Positions 1-8,768 of a stretch of 64,000 bases of DNA are shown one piece after another. A model generated the notes under the pieces. That model did no database searches and had not been told where the DNA came from. It saw only the letters and a program-made list of their open reading frames with translations. How positions within the stretch are numbered: the stretch's first letter is position 1; each line of letters opens with the position of its first letter. Source of the stretch: Haliscomenobacter sp033763495 (GTDB lineage Bacteria > Bacteroidota > Bacteroidia > Chitinophagales > Saprospiraceae); NCBI RefSeq assembly GCF_033763495.1, contig NZ_JANRKL010000193.1, forward strand, positions 1 through 64,000, written 5' to 3'. A program made the position numbers and the translations under genes.

Positions 1-45
1 ACGGGGTGAAAGTTGATATTTTGGTTTCATGTTTTTTTGGTTGAG

Positions 46-146
46 GAGGTTGAGGAGTTGAGAAGTTGAGGCTACCGCGAGCGATTTTGAAAAGGACTTT
101 GTCTAAGTCGCTCGCGGTAGCCTCAACTTCTCAACTTCTCAACCTC
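46..146. repeat. Long inverted repeat, GTTGAG family copy 1
   Basis: Two 39-bp arms (46-84 and 108-146) are inverted copies with one mismatch, separated by 23 nt. The arms consist of tandem GTTGAG-type 8/9-mers followed by the core GCTACCGCGAGCGA. The right arm runs through the stop codon of the TolC-family gene and encodes its last residues. The loop, read in reverse complement, matches the loop of the copy at 41281-41400 (AGCGACTTAGACAA), so this is a copy of a dispersed element and not just a local hairpin. It may also act as a terminator, which is inference. Confidence 0.85.
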
Positions 147-1373
147 TGCCTTCGCCTGCTGCACCTTCACAATGGCATCCAAATCCATCAATTGGTACTC
201 CAAGCGTAGTTCATAATTTTCCAAAAGGCTCTCGTACAAATCGGCATTGGTACTGAAATTACCCTCCTGCATTTTGATCAGTGCATCGAGGGTTTTGAGC
301 TGTTCTTGTACAAATTCGTGGGTCAATCGCGCTTCTTCTTGCAGAGACATGGCCCGACCAAGGGTTGCTGCAAAATCATTACCCAGGGCCTGGGCTTCCA
401 GGTCCAAACCCTCTCGGCGCAGTTGTTCCTCCCGCGCTTTGGCCTCGTATTTTTTGCGGTAAAGGGGCAAACGAATGCCAATGCGGGGCATCACCATGTC
501 TTTACCGTCGGAGGTAAGGCCGTGTTCGGTTATTTTGCTCATCACCACGTAGTCCAGGCCAAGGCCAATGTCCGGTTTGCCTTCCAATCGGTTCAAGGTT
601 TCCATTTGACGGGAAGCTTCCTTTTCGTAACGCAAACTGCTGATGGCCGGGTGCTCTCGTTTGATCTGTTGCAACAGGGAATCCATTTGAAATGGCAGGA
701 TTTCAAAGGTCAAGGTTTCATTCAATTGAATGGGTGTTTGAGCCGGTCGATTCAACAATTGATTCAAGCGATACTGTGGAAATTGGGTGCGGTTTTTCAG
801 TAGGTTCAGTTGCTGCTCCTGTTGACGGATTTTCAGCTGCACTTTCAACACCTCAGTTGCATTTCCGCGGCCACTCTCCACCCTGGCCAGTGCCAGTCGT
901 TCGGCAGAGCGACTCAAGGTGATACTTTCTTCTAAAAAACGAATGCTATTGACCGTTTGGTAATAATCCAGCCAGGCCATTTTGACTTCATACCGGAGAT
1001 TGAGTGCTTCCGCCTCCGCTTGTTCGTAAGTCACTCGCGCTTCACTGAGCGTCAAAGCTGAGCGGGTTGACAAGGTGCCGGGCCAGGGAAATTCCTGCAT
1101 GCCCCCAATAATCGCCGCTTGCTCCCAGGTACGCATGCGCAAAGGCAGGAATTGGGTGCTGACATCCAGTTGAGGATCGGCCAATTGGGTTTGTTGCGGC
1201 GCGCGTTCCAGTTGGGATTGGTAGCGGGTGTAGCGGGCTTTGAGCTCGGGGTTTTGGCGCAGGGCAATTTGGACGAGGCTGTCGAGGGGCTGGGCTTTTA
1301 GTCCTAAAATTCCTGTCGCCATCACCAAAAGTAAAATAGCCCAACGGTGAAATGCTGCTGGTACAAGTCGCAT
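123..1373 (-). CDS. TolC-family outer membrane efflux channel
   Basis: Probable outer membrane/periplasmic tunnel that exports substrate from the RND pump encoded just upstream. The start at 1373 gives a 416-aa protein with a good signal peptide (MRLVPAAFHRW, then a hydrophobic stretch ending GLKAQ). The body shows the long amphipathic helices, rich in Glu, Gln and Leu, typical of TolC/CusC proteins. The frame stays open to an ATG at 1562 that overlaps the cusA stop (ATGA), and an ATG at 1403 is also possible. The region 1374-1530 is full of palindromes and would encode an atypical N-terminus, so I prefer the short form. The C-terminal codons lie inside a dispersed inverted repeat. Family assignment is secure and substrate is inferred from the neighbour. 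Confidence 0.85.
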   Translation of the reverse strand: MRLVPAAFHRWAILLLVMATGILGLKAQPLDSLVQIALRQNPELKARYTRYQSQLERAPQQTQLADPQLDVSTQFLPLRMRTWEQAAIIGGMQEFPWPGTLSTRSALTLSEARVTYEQAEAEALNLRYEVKMAWLDYYQTVNSIRFLEESITLSRSAERLALARVESGRGNATEVLKVQLKIRQQEQQLNLLKNRTQFPQYRLNQLLNRPAQTPIQLNETLTFEILPFQMDSLLQQIKREHPAISSLRYEKEASRQMETLNRLEGKPDIGLGLDYVVMSKITEHGLTSDGKDMVMPRIGIRLPLYRKKYEAKAREEQLRREGLDLEAQALGNDFAATLGRAMSLQEEARLTHEFVQEQLKTLDALIKMQEGNFSTNADLYESLLENYELRLEYQLMDLDAIVKVQQAKAEVEKLRS

Positions 1374-1522
1374 TGCTAGTACAAATCGCTGACTTGTACC
1401 CATTATCCCCGCGTCTCTGACGCACAAGCAACGCAAAAAAACTTCAAAACCACTTAACAAAGAAGCAATTGCAACACATCTGGAGACGTGTAGATAATGG
1501 TTCAAGTCTGGAGACTTGAACC
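1361..1522. repeat. Cluster of short palindromes between cusA and the TolC gene
   Basis: Several small inverted repeats lie side by side. At 1499-1522, GGTTCAAGTC and GACTTGAACC are perfect 10-bp arms around TGGA. At 1474-1491, ACACATC and GACGTGT also surround TGGA. GCGTC-TCT-GACGC lies at 1411-1423. GTACAAATC-GCT-GACTTGTAC lies at 1379-1399, with another GTACAAGTC at 1361-1369. The shared TGGA loop suggests one repeat family. It occupies the segment that would be an N-terminal extension of the TolC-family protein. Confidence 0.75.
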
Positions 1523-1558
1523 AGCTGAGGCAACGCACAAATTCATTTTTCATTTTAT

Positions 1559-4500
1559 TCATAACTCCTCAGTTTTTTTCCCACGCAGTCCCGCCTCTTT
1601 CCACAAGCAAAACAACACTGGAACAATGAAGATGGAAATGATTTCAATCAAAAGCCCACCAAAGGCCGGTATTGCCATGGGTGCCATGATGTCGGAGCCC
1701 CGACCGGTGGAGGTTAAAATCGGTAAAAATCCCAGCAAGGTGGTGGCTGTAATCATCATGGCAGGGCGCACTCGGCGAGCTGCCCCCTCTAGCACCGCCG
1801 CTCGAATTTCGCTGGTATTGCCAGGCTTCAAGGCCGCAAAACGCTCCCGCAGGTAAGTGGCCATCAACACACCATCATCGGTCACAATTCCAAATAAGGC
1901 CAGGAACCCTACCCATACCGCCACACTGAGGTTGATGGGGTGAACATGGAACAAATCCCGCAAATTTTCACCCAACAAATTGGCATCCAAGAACCAGGGC
2001 TGGCCATACAACCACATCATGATAAAACCTCCGGCGAAAGCGACCAATACTCCTGTAAAAACCATTGCTGAAATGGTCAAAGAGCGAAATTCCAGGTACT
2101 GAATCATAAAAATGATCAGTAAAGTCAGTGGTAAAATGATGCGGAGCCGGGCATTGGCACGGAGATTTTGTTCATAGTTTCCTGCGAAGCGATAACTCAC
2201 GCCAGGAGGCACCTGTAATGCACCGGAAGCCACCTTTTCGTCCAGAAATGTTTTGGCATTGGTCACTACGTCGATTTCCGGGTAGTTGTTTTCCTTGTCA
2301 AAAAGCACGTAGCCCACCAAAAAGCCGTCTTCACTTTTGATCATTTGTGCTCCGGCGGTATACTTGGTCTTGACCAGGTCACTCAGTGGAATGGGGTTGT
2401 TGCTGTTTTTGGAGGGGATAAAAATATGTTTGGCCGCCTCCGGGTCGTTGCGCAACTCACGGGGGTAACGCACCCGCACATTGTAGCGCTCGCGGCCTTC
2501 CACCGTTTGAGTGACCGCAGTTCCACCGATGGAGGCTTCGATGTAGCTTTGCACTTCGGCAATGCTCAGTCCATGCCGGGCTATGGCGGCGCGGTCGATT
2601 TCCAATTCGATATAGGGTTTGCCTACAATCCGATCTGCAAAGACCGCGGCATCCTTCACCCCTTCCACTTCACGAAGTAATTTTTCAATTTCAAGGCCAA
2701 AAGCTTCAATACTTTCCAAAGTTGGCCCCTTGACCTTGATGCCCATCGGGGCGCGCATCCCCGTTTGCAGCATGATCAAGCGGGTTTCGATGGGTTGCAA
2801 CTTGGGAGCCGAGGTAATGCCCGGGAGTTGGGTTACTTTGCTGATTTCATCCCAAATGTCATTGGGCGATTGAATGTGGTCACGCCATTGGCGGAAATAC
2901 TGGCCATTCCGATCTTCAATCAAGTCGCCTTTTTTGTCCCTCCCAAACTCACCCCTTTCATCCACCTTGAAGCGGAGGCGATTGCCGTCTTCGTCGGTTT
3001 TGTATTCGGACTTGTACAAAATCACGTTTTCGTACATGGGCAAAGGAGCGGGATCCAGGGCACTTTCTACCCGACCAGCCTTTCCTACCACGGTTTCTAC
3101 CTCGGGAATAGCCGTTACTGCCATGTCCAACATCCGCAAATTGCGGGCGTTTTCCTGTGTCCCCGAGTGAGGCATGGCACTGGGCATGAGCAGGAAGGAA
3201 CCTTCATCCAAAGCAGGCATAAACTCACGCCCAATCCCTCTAAAAATGAAATACCCTGCGCTCAATATGCCCAGGGGAATGAGCAAAAACAGCAACTTGT
3301 ATTCTAGAAAAAAAGCCAACAAGGGGCGATAAATAATGGTCATTCCGTACAGGAGTCCCAACAGCGCCGCGATAATGCCTCCTACAAAGAGGTAATTGAG
3401 GGCAAAAGACTGATCCACTCCCAGCGGCATCCACATGTGGGTGATTAGGCCAGCTACAATTGCTGCGTATACCAAATTGATGCCCAGCTTGATCCGTTCG
3501 TGCAAAATGCCACCCCAACGTTTTTCACTCCACACCAATACTGCAGCGGATAGCCCAATGATGAGCAATATAAAACCAAGGGTGTTTTGCTCAAATAGCA
3601 AAGCTACGATCCCACTCACGAACAAAGCCCCGGCACCGAGCCAACGCCAAAAACGCCGCGTTACTTTCCAGGAAAAAACAGTATGCGCCAAGGCTGGCAA
3701 TACCATAATGGCCAGTACAATCGCAGCACCAAGTGCAAAGGTTTTGGTAAAAGCCAGTGGGCGGAACAATTTCCCCTCGGCACCTTCCAGCGCGAATACG
3801 GGTAAAAAGCTCACGATGGTTGTTAGTACCGCCGCTACCACCGCCGAACCCACTTCGGCTGATCCCTCGTACACCGTGGTGAACAAATCTTCTTTATCAC
3901 CTTGGGTTTCCAACCTACGTACAATGTTTTCCGACATCACGATACCTACATCCACCATGGTACCAATGGCAATCGCAATGCCCGAAAGCGCTACGATGTT
4001 GGCATCCACGCCGACCAATTTCATCACGATAAAAGTCATCAATACGGCAATCGGTAAAAGCCCCGATACCACCAGGGAAGCCCGCAGGTTGAACAAAAGC
4101 ACGATGACCACAATGATGGTGGTGAGGATTTCCTGGATCAGGTTGCCGTACAAGGTCCCCAAAGTTTCTTTGATCAGGTGGGTACGGTCGTAAAAGGGCA
4201 CAATTTTCACCTGAGAGAGGGTACCATCAGCCAGTACTTTGCTGGGCAAACCGGGTTCAATTTCGGCAATCCGTTCTTTTACTTTTTGAATGACTTCCAA
4301 GGGGTTGGAGCCAAAACGCGCTACTACTACCCCACCCACGGCCTCGGCACCCGACTTGTCCAAAATCCCCCGGCGCTCGGCCGGGCCGATGTTGACTTTG
4401 GCGATGTCGCGGATGCGAATGGGGATGTTGTTGCTGACCCGCACCACGGTTTCTTCCAAATCCTCAAGGGTTTTGATGTAGCCAAGTCCACGCACGTAGT

Positions 4501-5239
4501 ATTCCACCAGGTTGAGTTCCAGGGTTTGGGCACCAATATCGAGGTTGGATTGGCGCACGGCGTTCATCACCTCTTCCAGGCTGATGTTGTAGGTGCGCAA
4601 TGCCTGAGGATCTACGTCAATTTGGTATTCCTTGACAAAACCACCAATTGAAGCTACCTCGGATACACCCGCAGCGGAGGTCAATCCATAGCGCACGTAA
4701 AAATCCTGGATGCTGCGCAATTCGTGGGCATCCCAGCCACCAGTGGCTTTGCCTTGAGGGTCCCGGCCCTCCAAAGTATACCAGAAAATTTGCCCCAGTC
4801 CGGTCGCATCCGGGCCTAGCGTGGGTTGTACGTTTTGCGGCAGCAAACTGGAGGGCAGTGAATTGAGCTTTTCCAAAATCCGCGAACGGCTCCAGTAAAA
4901 ATCTATCTGATCCTCAAAAATGATGTAGATGCTGGAAAACCCAAACATGGAGGTGGAACGGATGCTCTTCACCCCCGGTAGCCCCAACAAGGTAGTCGTC
5001 AGCGGATAAGTAATCTGATTCTCGATGTCCTGTGGCGAACGCCCCGGCCAGTCGGTGTATACAATCTGCTGGTTTTCGCCGATGTCAGGAATGGCATCAA
5101 CTGCTACCGGATCACGCGGCAAACCCGGGATGTGGAAGTCGAAAGGTGCCGATACCAATCCCCAGCCAGTGAAAAGCAGCAATACCACCCAGGCCATGAG
5201 TTTATTGTGCAAGAAAAAATAAATGATCTTGTTCAACAT
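1559..5239 (-). CDS. cusA: CusA/CzcA-type heavy-metal efflux RND transporter
   Basis: Inner membrane proton-driven pump of the HME-RND class, which expels heavy-metal cations through a tripartite complex. The 1226-aa length is a little above the usual ~1040 because of an extra hydrophobic insert around residues 530-640 and a charged insert around 740-800. Family signatures include DAIPDIGENQ near the N-terminus, the WPGRSPQD stretch, and MVDVGIVMSENIVRRLE with the TM4 Asp. The start MLNKIIYFF at 5239 lies 10 bp after the DUF2911 gene; an upstream in-frame ATG at 5290 would overlap that gene. The stop overlaps a possible start of the TolC gene. No membrane-fusion subunit is visible in the window; it may lie beyond position 1. 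Cation specificity is not determined. Confidence 0.9.
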   Translation of the reverse strand: MLNKIIYFFLHNKLMAWVVLLLFTGWGLVSAPFDFHIPGLPRDPVAVDAIPDIGENQQIVYTDWPGRSPQDIENQITYPLTTTLLGLPGVKSIRSTSMFGFSSIYIIFEDQIDFYWSRSRILEKLNSLPSSLLPQNVQPTLGPDATGLGQIFWYTLEGRDPQGKATGGWDAHELRSIQDFYVRYGLTSAAGVSEVASIGGFVKEYQIDVDPQALRTYNISLEEVMNAVRQSNLDIGAQTLELNLVEYYVRGLGYIKTLEDLEETVVRVSNNIPIRIRDIAKVNIGPAERRGILDKSGAEAVGGVVVARFGSNPLEVIQKVKERIAEIEPGLPSKVLADGTLSQVKIVPFYDRTHLIKETLGTLYGNLIQEILTTIIVVIVLLFNLRASLVVSGLLPIAVLMTFIVMKLVGVDANIVALSGIAIAIGTMVDVGIVMSENIVRRLETQGDKEDLFTTVYEGSAEVGSAVVAAVLTTIVSFLPVFALEGAEGKLFRPLAFTKTFALGAAIVLAIMVLPALAHTVFSWKVTRRFWRWLGAGALFVSGIVALLFEQNTLGFILLIIGLSAAVLVWSEKRWGGILHERIKLGINLVYAAIVAGLITHMWMPLGVDQSFALNYLFVGGIIAALLGLLYGMTIIYRPLLAFFLEYKLLFLLIPLGILSAGYFIFRGIGREFMPALDEGSFLLMPSAMPHSGTQENARNLRMLDMAVTAIPEVETVVGKAGRVESALDPAPLPMYENVILYKSEYKTDEDGNRLRFKVDERGEFGRDKKGDLIEDRNGQYFRQWRDHIQSPNDIWDEISKVTQLPGITSAPKLQPIETRLIMLQTGMRAPMGIKVKGPTLESIEAFGLEIEKLLREVEGVKDAAVFADRIVGKPYIELEIDRAAIARHGLSIAEVQSYIEASIGGTAVTQTVEGRERYNVRVRYPRELRNDPEAAKHIFIPSKNSNNPIPLSDLVKTKYTAGAQMIKSEDGFLVGYVLFDKENNYPEIDVVTNAKTFLDEKVASGALQVPPGVSYRFAGNYEQNLRANARLRIILPLTLLIIFMIQYLEFRSLTISAMVFTGVLVAFAGGFIMMWLYGQPWFLDANLLGENLRDLFHVHPINLSVAVWVGFLALFGIVTDDGVLMATYLRERFAALKPGNTSEIRAAVLEGAARRVRPAMMITATTLLGFLPILTSTGRGSDIMAPMAIPAFGGLLIEIISIFIVPVLFCLWKEAGLRGKKTEEL

Positions 5240-5249
5240 AACCTGCTGC

Positions 5250-6140
5250 TTAATTCTTTCCTGAGCCAACCCGTTTTTGCAAATCGGCAATACGTTTGTT
5301 TAAATCTTTGATCGCAGTGCTCAGTTTTTCCTTTTCAGCCAAAACCAAAGCACGTTGGGCCGCAGCTAATGCCGTTGGATAGTCGTCCAAATCCGCATGG
5401 ATTTTTTGGGCCAAATTGGGGATGGAAAAGGTTTTATCGTCCAGCTTTTCCGCTGCTTCTATCCAGCTTTTGGCCTGCAGAATATCTCGTTTGGTCGCAT
5501 AGTAATAAGCTGCAGCCTTAAACAGCAAATCAGCATTTTTCTCCTGCTTATCAATCAAACGCTTTTGGATTTCGGCCATGTTGTTGAAATCGGCGATGGT
5601 TTGAAGCGGGATTTTGACCAGGGTATTTTCCCACATCAAATTCAGTGAACTTTCTCCACGTGGGTTAAAGTCTCCAAACTCGATGGTGAAGGTTTCATAA
5701 AATCGCCCCGCTGCTTCTGGCTTTACCTTAAAGCGGTGAATGTCTACTTGGGAGTCGTACCCAAAAGCGCCGTGCAGCGTGGCATCCCGATTGAGGATGA
5801 GCGTCCATTCCTCTGGGCCAGGGATACTGAAAAGAGAATATTTGCCAGCCGGGATTTTTTTGCCGCCGATGATCACTGTTTCGCGCAGGGCAAGTGCGGT
5901 ACAATCGTTGGCCCCGGTGCGCCACAGGCTGTCGAAGGGGATGAGTTGGCCAAAAATTTTGCGTCCTCGTGCTGATGGGCGACCATAGGTTACGGTGATG
6001 TCACTTTCGCCAAAATTTTGCACCAGGGTAGCATCCGGGCTGGCGGTAGGGGCTTTTAAAGTGGCTTGGGCATGGGTATGTTGCAGACAAATACCGGATA
6101 CACAAAGGGCTAAAACACTGCCGAGCAATATTTTTTTCAT
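5250..6140 (-). CDS. Exported DUF2911-domain protein
   Basis: A 296-aa secreted or periplasmic protein of unknown biochemical role. It has a signal peptide (MKKILLGSVLALCVSGIC to THAQ), then the DUF2911 domain with its characteristic TVTYGRPSARGRKIFG and LWRTGANDCT segments (roughly residues 35-175), and a C-terminal helical TPR-like part (about 185-290). The start at 6140 is chosen because it begins the signal peptide; the frame extends further upstream without support. It ends 10 bp before the efflux pump start, so it is probably co-transcribed with the metal-export genes. The domain is common in Bacteroidota. Confidence 0.85.
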   Translation of the reverse strand: MKKILLGSVLALCVSGICLQHTHAQATLKAPTASPDATLVQNFGESDITVTYGRPSARGRKIFGQLIPFDSLWRTGANDCTALALRETVIIGGKKIPAGKYSLFSIPGPEEWTLILNRDATLHGAFGYDSQVDIHRFKVKPEAAGRFYETFTIEFGDFNPRGESSLNLMWENTLVKIPLQTIADFNNMAEIQKRLIDKQEKNADLLFKAAAYYYATKRDILQAKSWIEAAEKLDDKTFSIPNLAQKIHADLDDYPTALAAAQRALVLAEKEKLSTAIKDLNKRIADLQKRVGSGKN

Positions 6141-6238
6141 AACTATAAAATTGATGCATGCTGGATACAGCACTGAAGAATTAATCAAAAAGGGAGATTG
6201 TTTTCATCAGGACGATGAAGACTTAAAGCTGACAGAGG

Positions 6239-6685
6239 CTAACAAAGGAAGGATTGTACCAGCACCGGAATGTCGCGCATGCGAGGCGGGGGCTTGTAAA
6301 GGTAAAAACGCAGAATTTTTTGATTGTGGGGAAGAATATCTCGAGAGAATGCTATGGTTAAATTTAGGCTTGGGGGTAAAATAAACGCGTCAGCGACAAG
6401 GCTGAGTGCTAGCACTTTTTGTAAGGTAGGCTGGGTGTCAGTTTTGAGGAAAGAAGATTTGTCCGAACAGCAGGGAATACGGGAAAGGCTTTCCTGTCCA
6501 GTGCTCGCTTCCGCTTTTTCACAGCAGGAACCTTGAACCTGTACTCGTTTTTGACAGCAACTTTTAGGCTGTACAAACAAGGCTACCTTTTTGCCCCGCA
6601 TTTGGCACAAATGCTCAAACACCATTATCCCGCTGGAGGATAAAAGGATGTTGAGTGCCAGAATGAGGTGCAAAATTTTCAGCAT
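6239..6685 (-). CDS. Small Cys-rich protein resembling the HYC_CC_PP family
   Basis: A 148-aa protein starting MLKILHLILALNILLSSSG, a membrane anchor or signal peptide, followed by HLC (residues 25-27) and three Cys-Cys pairs at about residues 43-44, 54-55 and 72-73. The spaced CC pairs and the position ahead of a metal RND pump match the small Bacteroidota proteins named HYC_CC_PP. A metal-binding role is inferred from the cysteines and context, not shown. The C-terminal part (about 95-148) has no feature I recognise beyond a Pro-rich stretch. Start 6685 is preferred over the far upstream ATG at 6820 because the hydrophobic segment begins there. Confidence 0.65.
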   Translation of the reverse strand: MLKILHLILALNILLSSSGIMVFEHLCQMRGKKVALFVQPKSCCQKRVQVQGSCCEKAEASTGQESLSRIPCCSDKSSFLKTDTQPTLQKVLALSLVADAFILPPSLNLTIAFSRDILPHNQKILRFYLYKPPPRMRDIPVLVQSFLC

Positions 6686-6830
6686 TGGGTTGCTATTTGA
6701 GGGCAAAGATACGGTTGAAAACGATGTGCAGGGGGATTTTGTTTTTAGCCACAGGCCTACAAACGCTTTCCCATCGTAAAAAAAGCCACAAAACTTCCAT
6801 TTTTTCCAAGCGGGCACCACCTAGAAAACC

Positions 6831-6838
6831 TATTTTTG
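6831..6838 (+). promoter_or_regulatory. Putative -7 element for serC
   Basis: TATTTTTG matches the Bacteroidota -7 consensus TAnnTTTG, 23 bp before the serC start codon. No clear -33 TTTG is visible at the expected distance. Confidence 0.45.
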
Positions 6839-6861
6839 CACCACCAAAATTTGCATACCCA

Positions 6862-7935
6862 ATGAAGAAACACAATTTCAGTCCTGGGCCGGCTATTTTA
6901 GCAGCATCGGTCATTGAAGAAGCCGCTCGTGGCGTACTCAATATCAACAACAGTGGACTATCTATTTTAGAGATTTCCCACCGTAGCAAAGATTTCATCG
7001 CTATCGCTGCTCAGGCCGAGCAACTCGTACGCGAATTATTAAATCTCAGCGACGATTACGCCGTATTGTTCCTCTCTGGAGGCGCCAGTACGCAGTTTTT
7101 CATGGCCCCCATGAACCTCCTGAACGAGGACGAAACGGCAGCGTACGTCAATACAGGCACCTGGGCCGATAAAGCCATCAAGGAAGCCAAACTCTTCGGC
7201 AAAGTGGAAGTACTGGCTTCGTCCAAGGAGCAAAACTACACCTTCATCCCCAAAGGTTGGACGGTGCCTAGCCATGCCAAATACCTACACCTGACCAGCA
7301 ACAACACCGTCTACGGCACCCAGTACCACTGGTGGCCCGACACCGAAGTGCCGATCGTATGCGACATGTCTTCGGATATTTTCAGCCGTCCAATTCCGAT
7401 GGAGAAATTTGGACTGATCTATGCCGGGGCACAAAAGAACATGGGTCCTGCAGGAACCACATTGGTGATTGTGCGCAAGGACTTGCTCGGCAAAGTAAAC
7501 CGCGCCATTCCATCCATGCTTCAATATGGCATTCATGATTCGAATGACAGCATGTACAATACCCCACCGGTATTCCCCATCTACGTTTCATTGCTGACCA
7601 TGCAGTGGGTCAAAGAACAAGGTGGACTTGCCGCAATGGGCGCCCACAACCAGGCCAAAGCTGACTTGTTCTACAATGAACTGGATGCCAATCCACTCTT
7701 CAACGGCACTGTTACCGAAAAAGGCGACCGCTCCTTGATGAACCCAACTTTCCTGGCCATCAACGAAGAGGTCGACAAGGCTTTTGATGCTGCGGCCAAA
7801 GCTGCGGGTATCGATGGGATTCGTGGGCACCGCTCGGTAGGTGGTTTCCGCGCTTCCATGTACAATGCCATGCCGCTAGAAGGTGTACAGTTGTTGGTGG
7901 ATGTGATGCGGGATATCGCGCAGAAAATGGGCTAA
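6862..7935 (+). CDS. serC: Phosphoserine aminotransferase
   Basis: PLP-dependent enzyme of serine biosynthesis that interconverts 3-phosphohydroxypyruvate and phosphoserine using glutamate; it also acts in pyridoxine synthesis in some bacteria. The 357-aa length is normal. The N-terminus KKHNFSPGPA and the FLSGGAST phosphate/PLP-binding segment are family hallmarks; GAQKNMGPAG carries the Schiff-base lysine (Lys192), and GHRSVGGFRASMYN closes the active site near the C-terminus. The start at 6862 gives the conserved N-terminus; the open frame upstream would add 59 unrelated residues. The next gene, also on the plus strand, lies ~95 bp on, beyond a strong hairpin. Confidence 0.97.
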   Translation: MKKHNFSPGPAILAASVIEEAARGVLNINNSGLSILEISHRSKDFIAIAAQAEQLVRELLNLSDDYAVLFLSGGASTQFFMAPMNLLNEDETAAYVNTGTWADKAIKEAKLFGKVEVLASSKEQNYTFIPKGWTVPSHAKYLHLTSNNTVYGTQYHWWPDTEVPIVCDMSSDIFSRPIPMEKFGLIYAGAQKNMGPAGTTLVIVRKDLLGKVNRAIPSMLQYGIHDSNDSMYNTPPVFPIYVSLLTMQWVKEQGGLAAMGAHNQAKADLFYNELDANPLFNGTVTEKGDRSLMNPTFLAINEEVDKAFDAAAKAAGIDGIRGHRSVGGFRASMYNAMPLEGVQLLVDVMRDIAQKMG

Positions 7936-7949
7936 TCGATTTCAGATGG

Positions 7950-8006
7950 GGGATTTCGGATTTCGGTGGTATTCCAGGCTTGAAATCGTCCGAAATCCGA
8001 AATCCC
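7950..8006. repeat. Inverted repeat between serC and the YgjP-like gene
   Basis: Perfect 16-bp arms GGGATTTCGGATTTCG (7950-7965) and CGAAATCCGAAATCCC (7991-8006) enclose a 25-nt loop. Each arm is itself a tandem of the 7-mer ATTTCGG. It is placed as a serC terminator would be but has no T-tract. Confidence 0.8.
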
Positions 8007-8029
8007 ACTTCCGAAATAAACAATAAAAG

Positions 8030-8761
8030 GTGCTCTCCTCTTCCATTGAACTAGGCGGTCAACACATCCCGGTCAAAGTCATCCACGAACGCCGGAGCTC
8101 CTTCCGTGCAGCCACTGGCAAGCAAGGTTTCATCTTGCGCTTGCCCAAACGCCTGGACAAAAGTGGAGAAAAACGCGCCTGGGAGTGGTTTGAAACCTGG
8201 GCCAAAGCACTCCATCGGGATAAGCCCGATTTTTTCCAGCGTTTTTTAAGCAAACAATACAACGATGGTGATGTCATACAGGTAGGCAGTCGCCAATATA
8301 CGCTGGGCATCAACCTCGAAGATCAGGCTTCCCACACCGCCAAGTTGCACCCCAATCGCTACATTCAATTGAATTTGGTGCGCTCCGTATCAACTGAAGA
8401 GCAGCACAAAGCCGCGGCTACCTTACTCAGCCGCTTGATTGGACAGGATTTTTTGCCGGAATTTTCTCGCCGGGTGCTGGAACTCAACCAACTGCATTTT
8501 GCCAAACCAATTAAAGATATCCGTTTCAAAAACACGAGTTCGCGCTGGGGCAGCTGCTCCAATACCGGCAATCTTAATTTTTCTACCCGCCTGTTGTTTG
8601 CTCCCGCTGAGGTGATTGATTATGTGATCATCCACGAGCTCGCCCATTTGATTGAAATGAACCACTCGGATCGTTTTTGGGCGCTGGTGGAAAAGGCCAT
8701 GCCCAATTATGTGATGCAGGAGAAGTGGTTGAAGAAACATGGGGCTGGGTTGGGGTTTTGA
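8030..8761 (+). CDS. YgjP-like (DUF45) zinc metallopeptidase
   Basis: A 243-aa soluble protein with the YgjP/DUF45 fold. The zinc site HELAH (residues 202-206) followed by His212 in NHSDRFW is intact, and the preceding RWGSCSNTGN is the conserved substrate-pocket motif of this family. The family is predicted to be a minimal Zn-dependent hydrolase of the SprT/wss type; its physiological substrate is unclear. The start is a GTG at 8030, directly after the repeat at 7950-8006. No better ATG gives a full-length domain. Confidence 0.85.
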   Translation: MLSSSIELGGQHIPVKVIHERRSSFRAATGKQGFILRLPKRLDKSGEKRAWEWFETWAKALHRDKPDFFQRFLSKQYNDGDVIQVGSRQYTLGINLEDQASHTAKLHPNRYIQLNLVRSVSTEEQHKAAATLLSRLIGQDFLPEFSRRVLELNQLHFAKPIKDIRFKNTSSRWGSCSNTGNLNFSTRLLFAPAEVIDYVIIHELAHLIEMNHSDRFWALVEKAMPNYVMQEKWLKKHGAGLGF

Positions 8762-8768
8762 ATAGGAT

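Noticed and set aside
3435..4193. A 252-codon plus-strand frame opposite cusA
   Set aside because: It is antisense to conserved RND pump motifs and rich in Thr/Ser/Ala, typical of a shadow frame.
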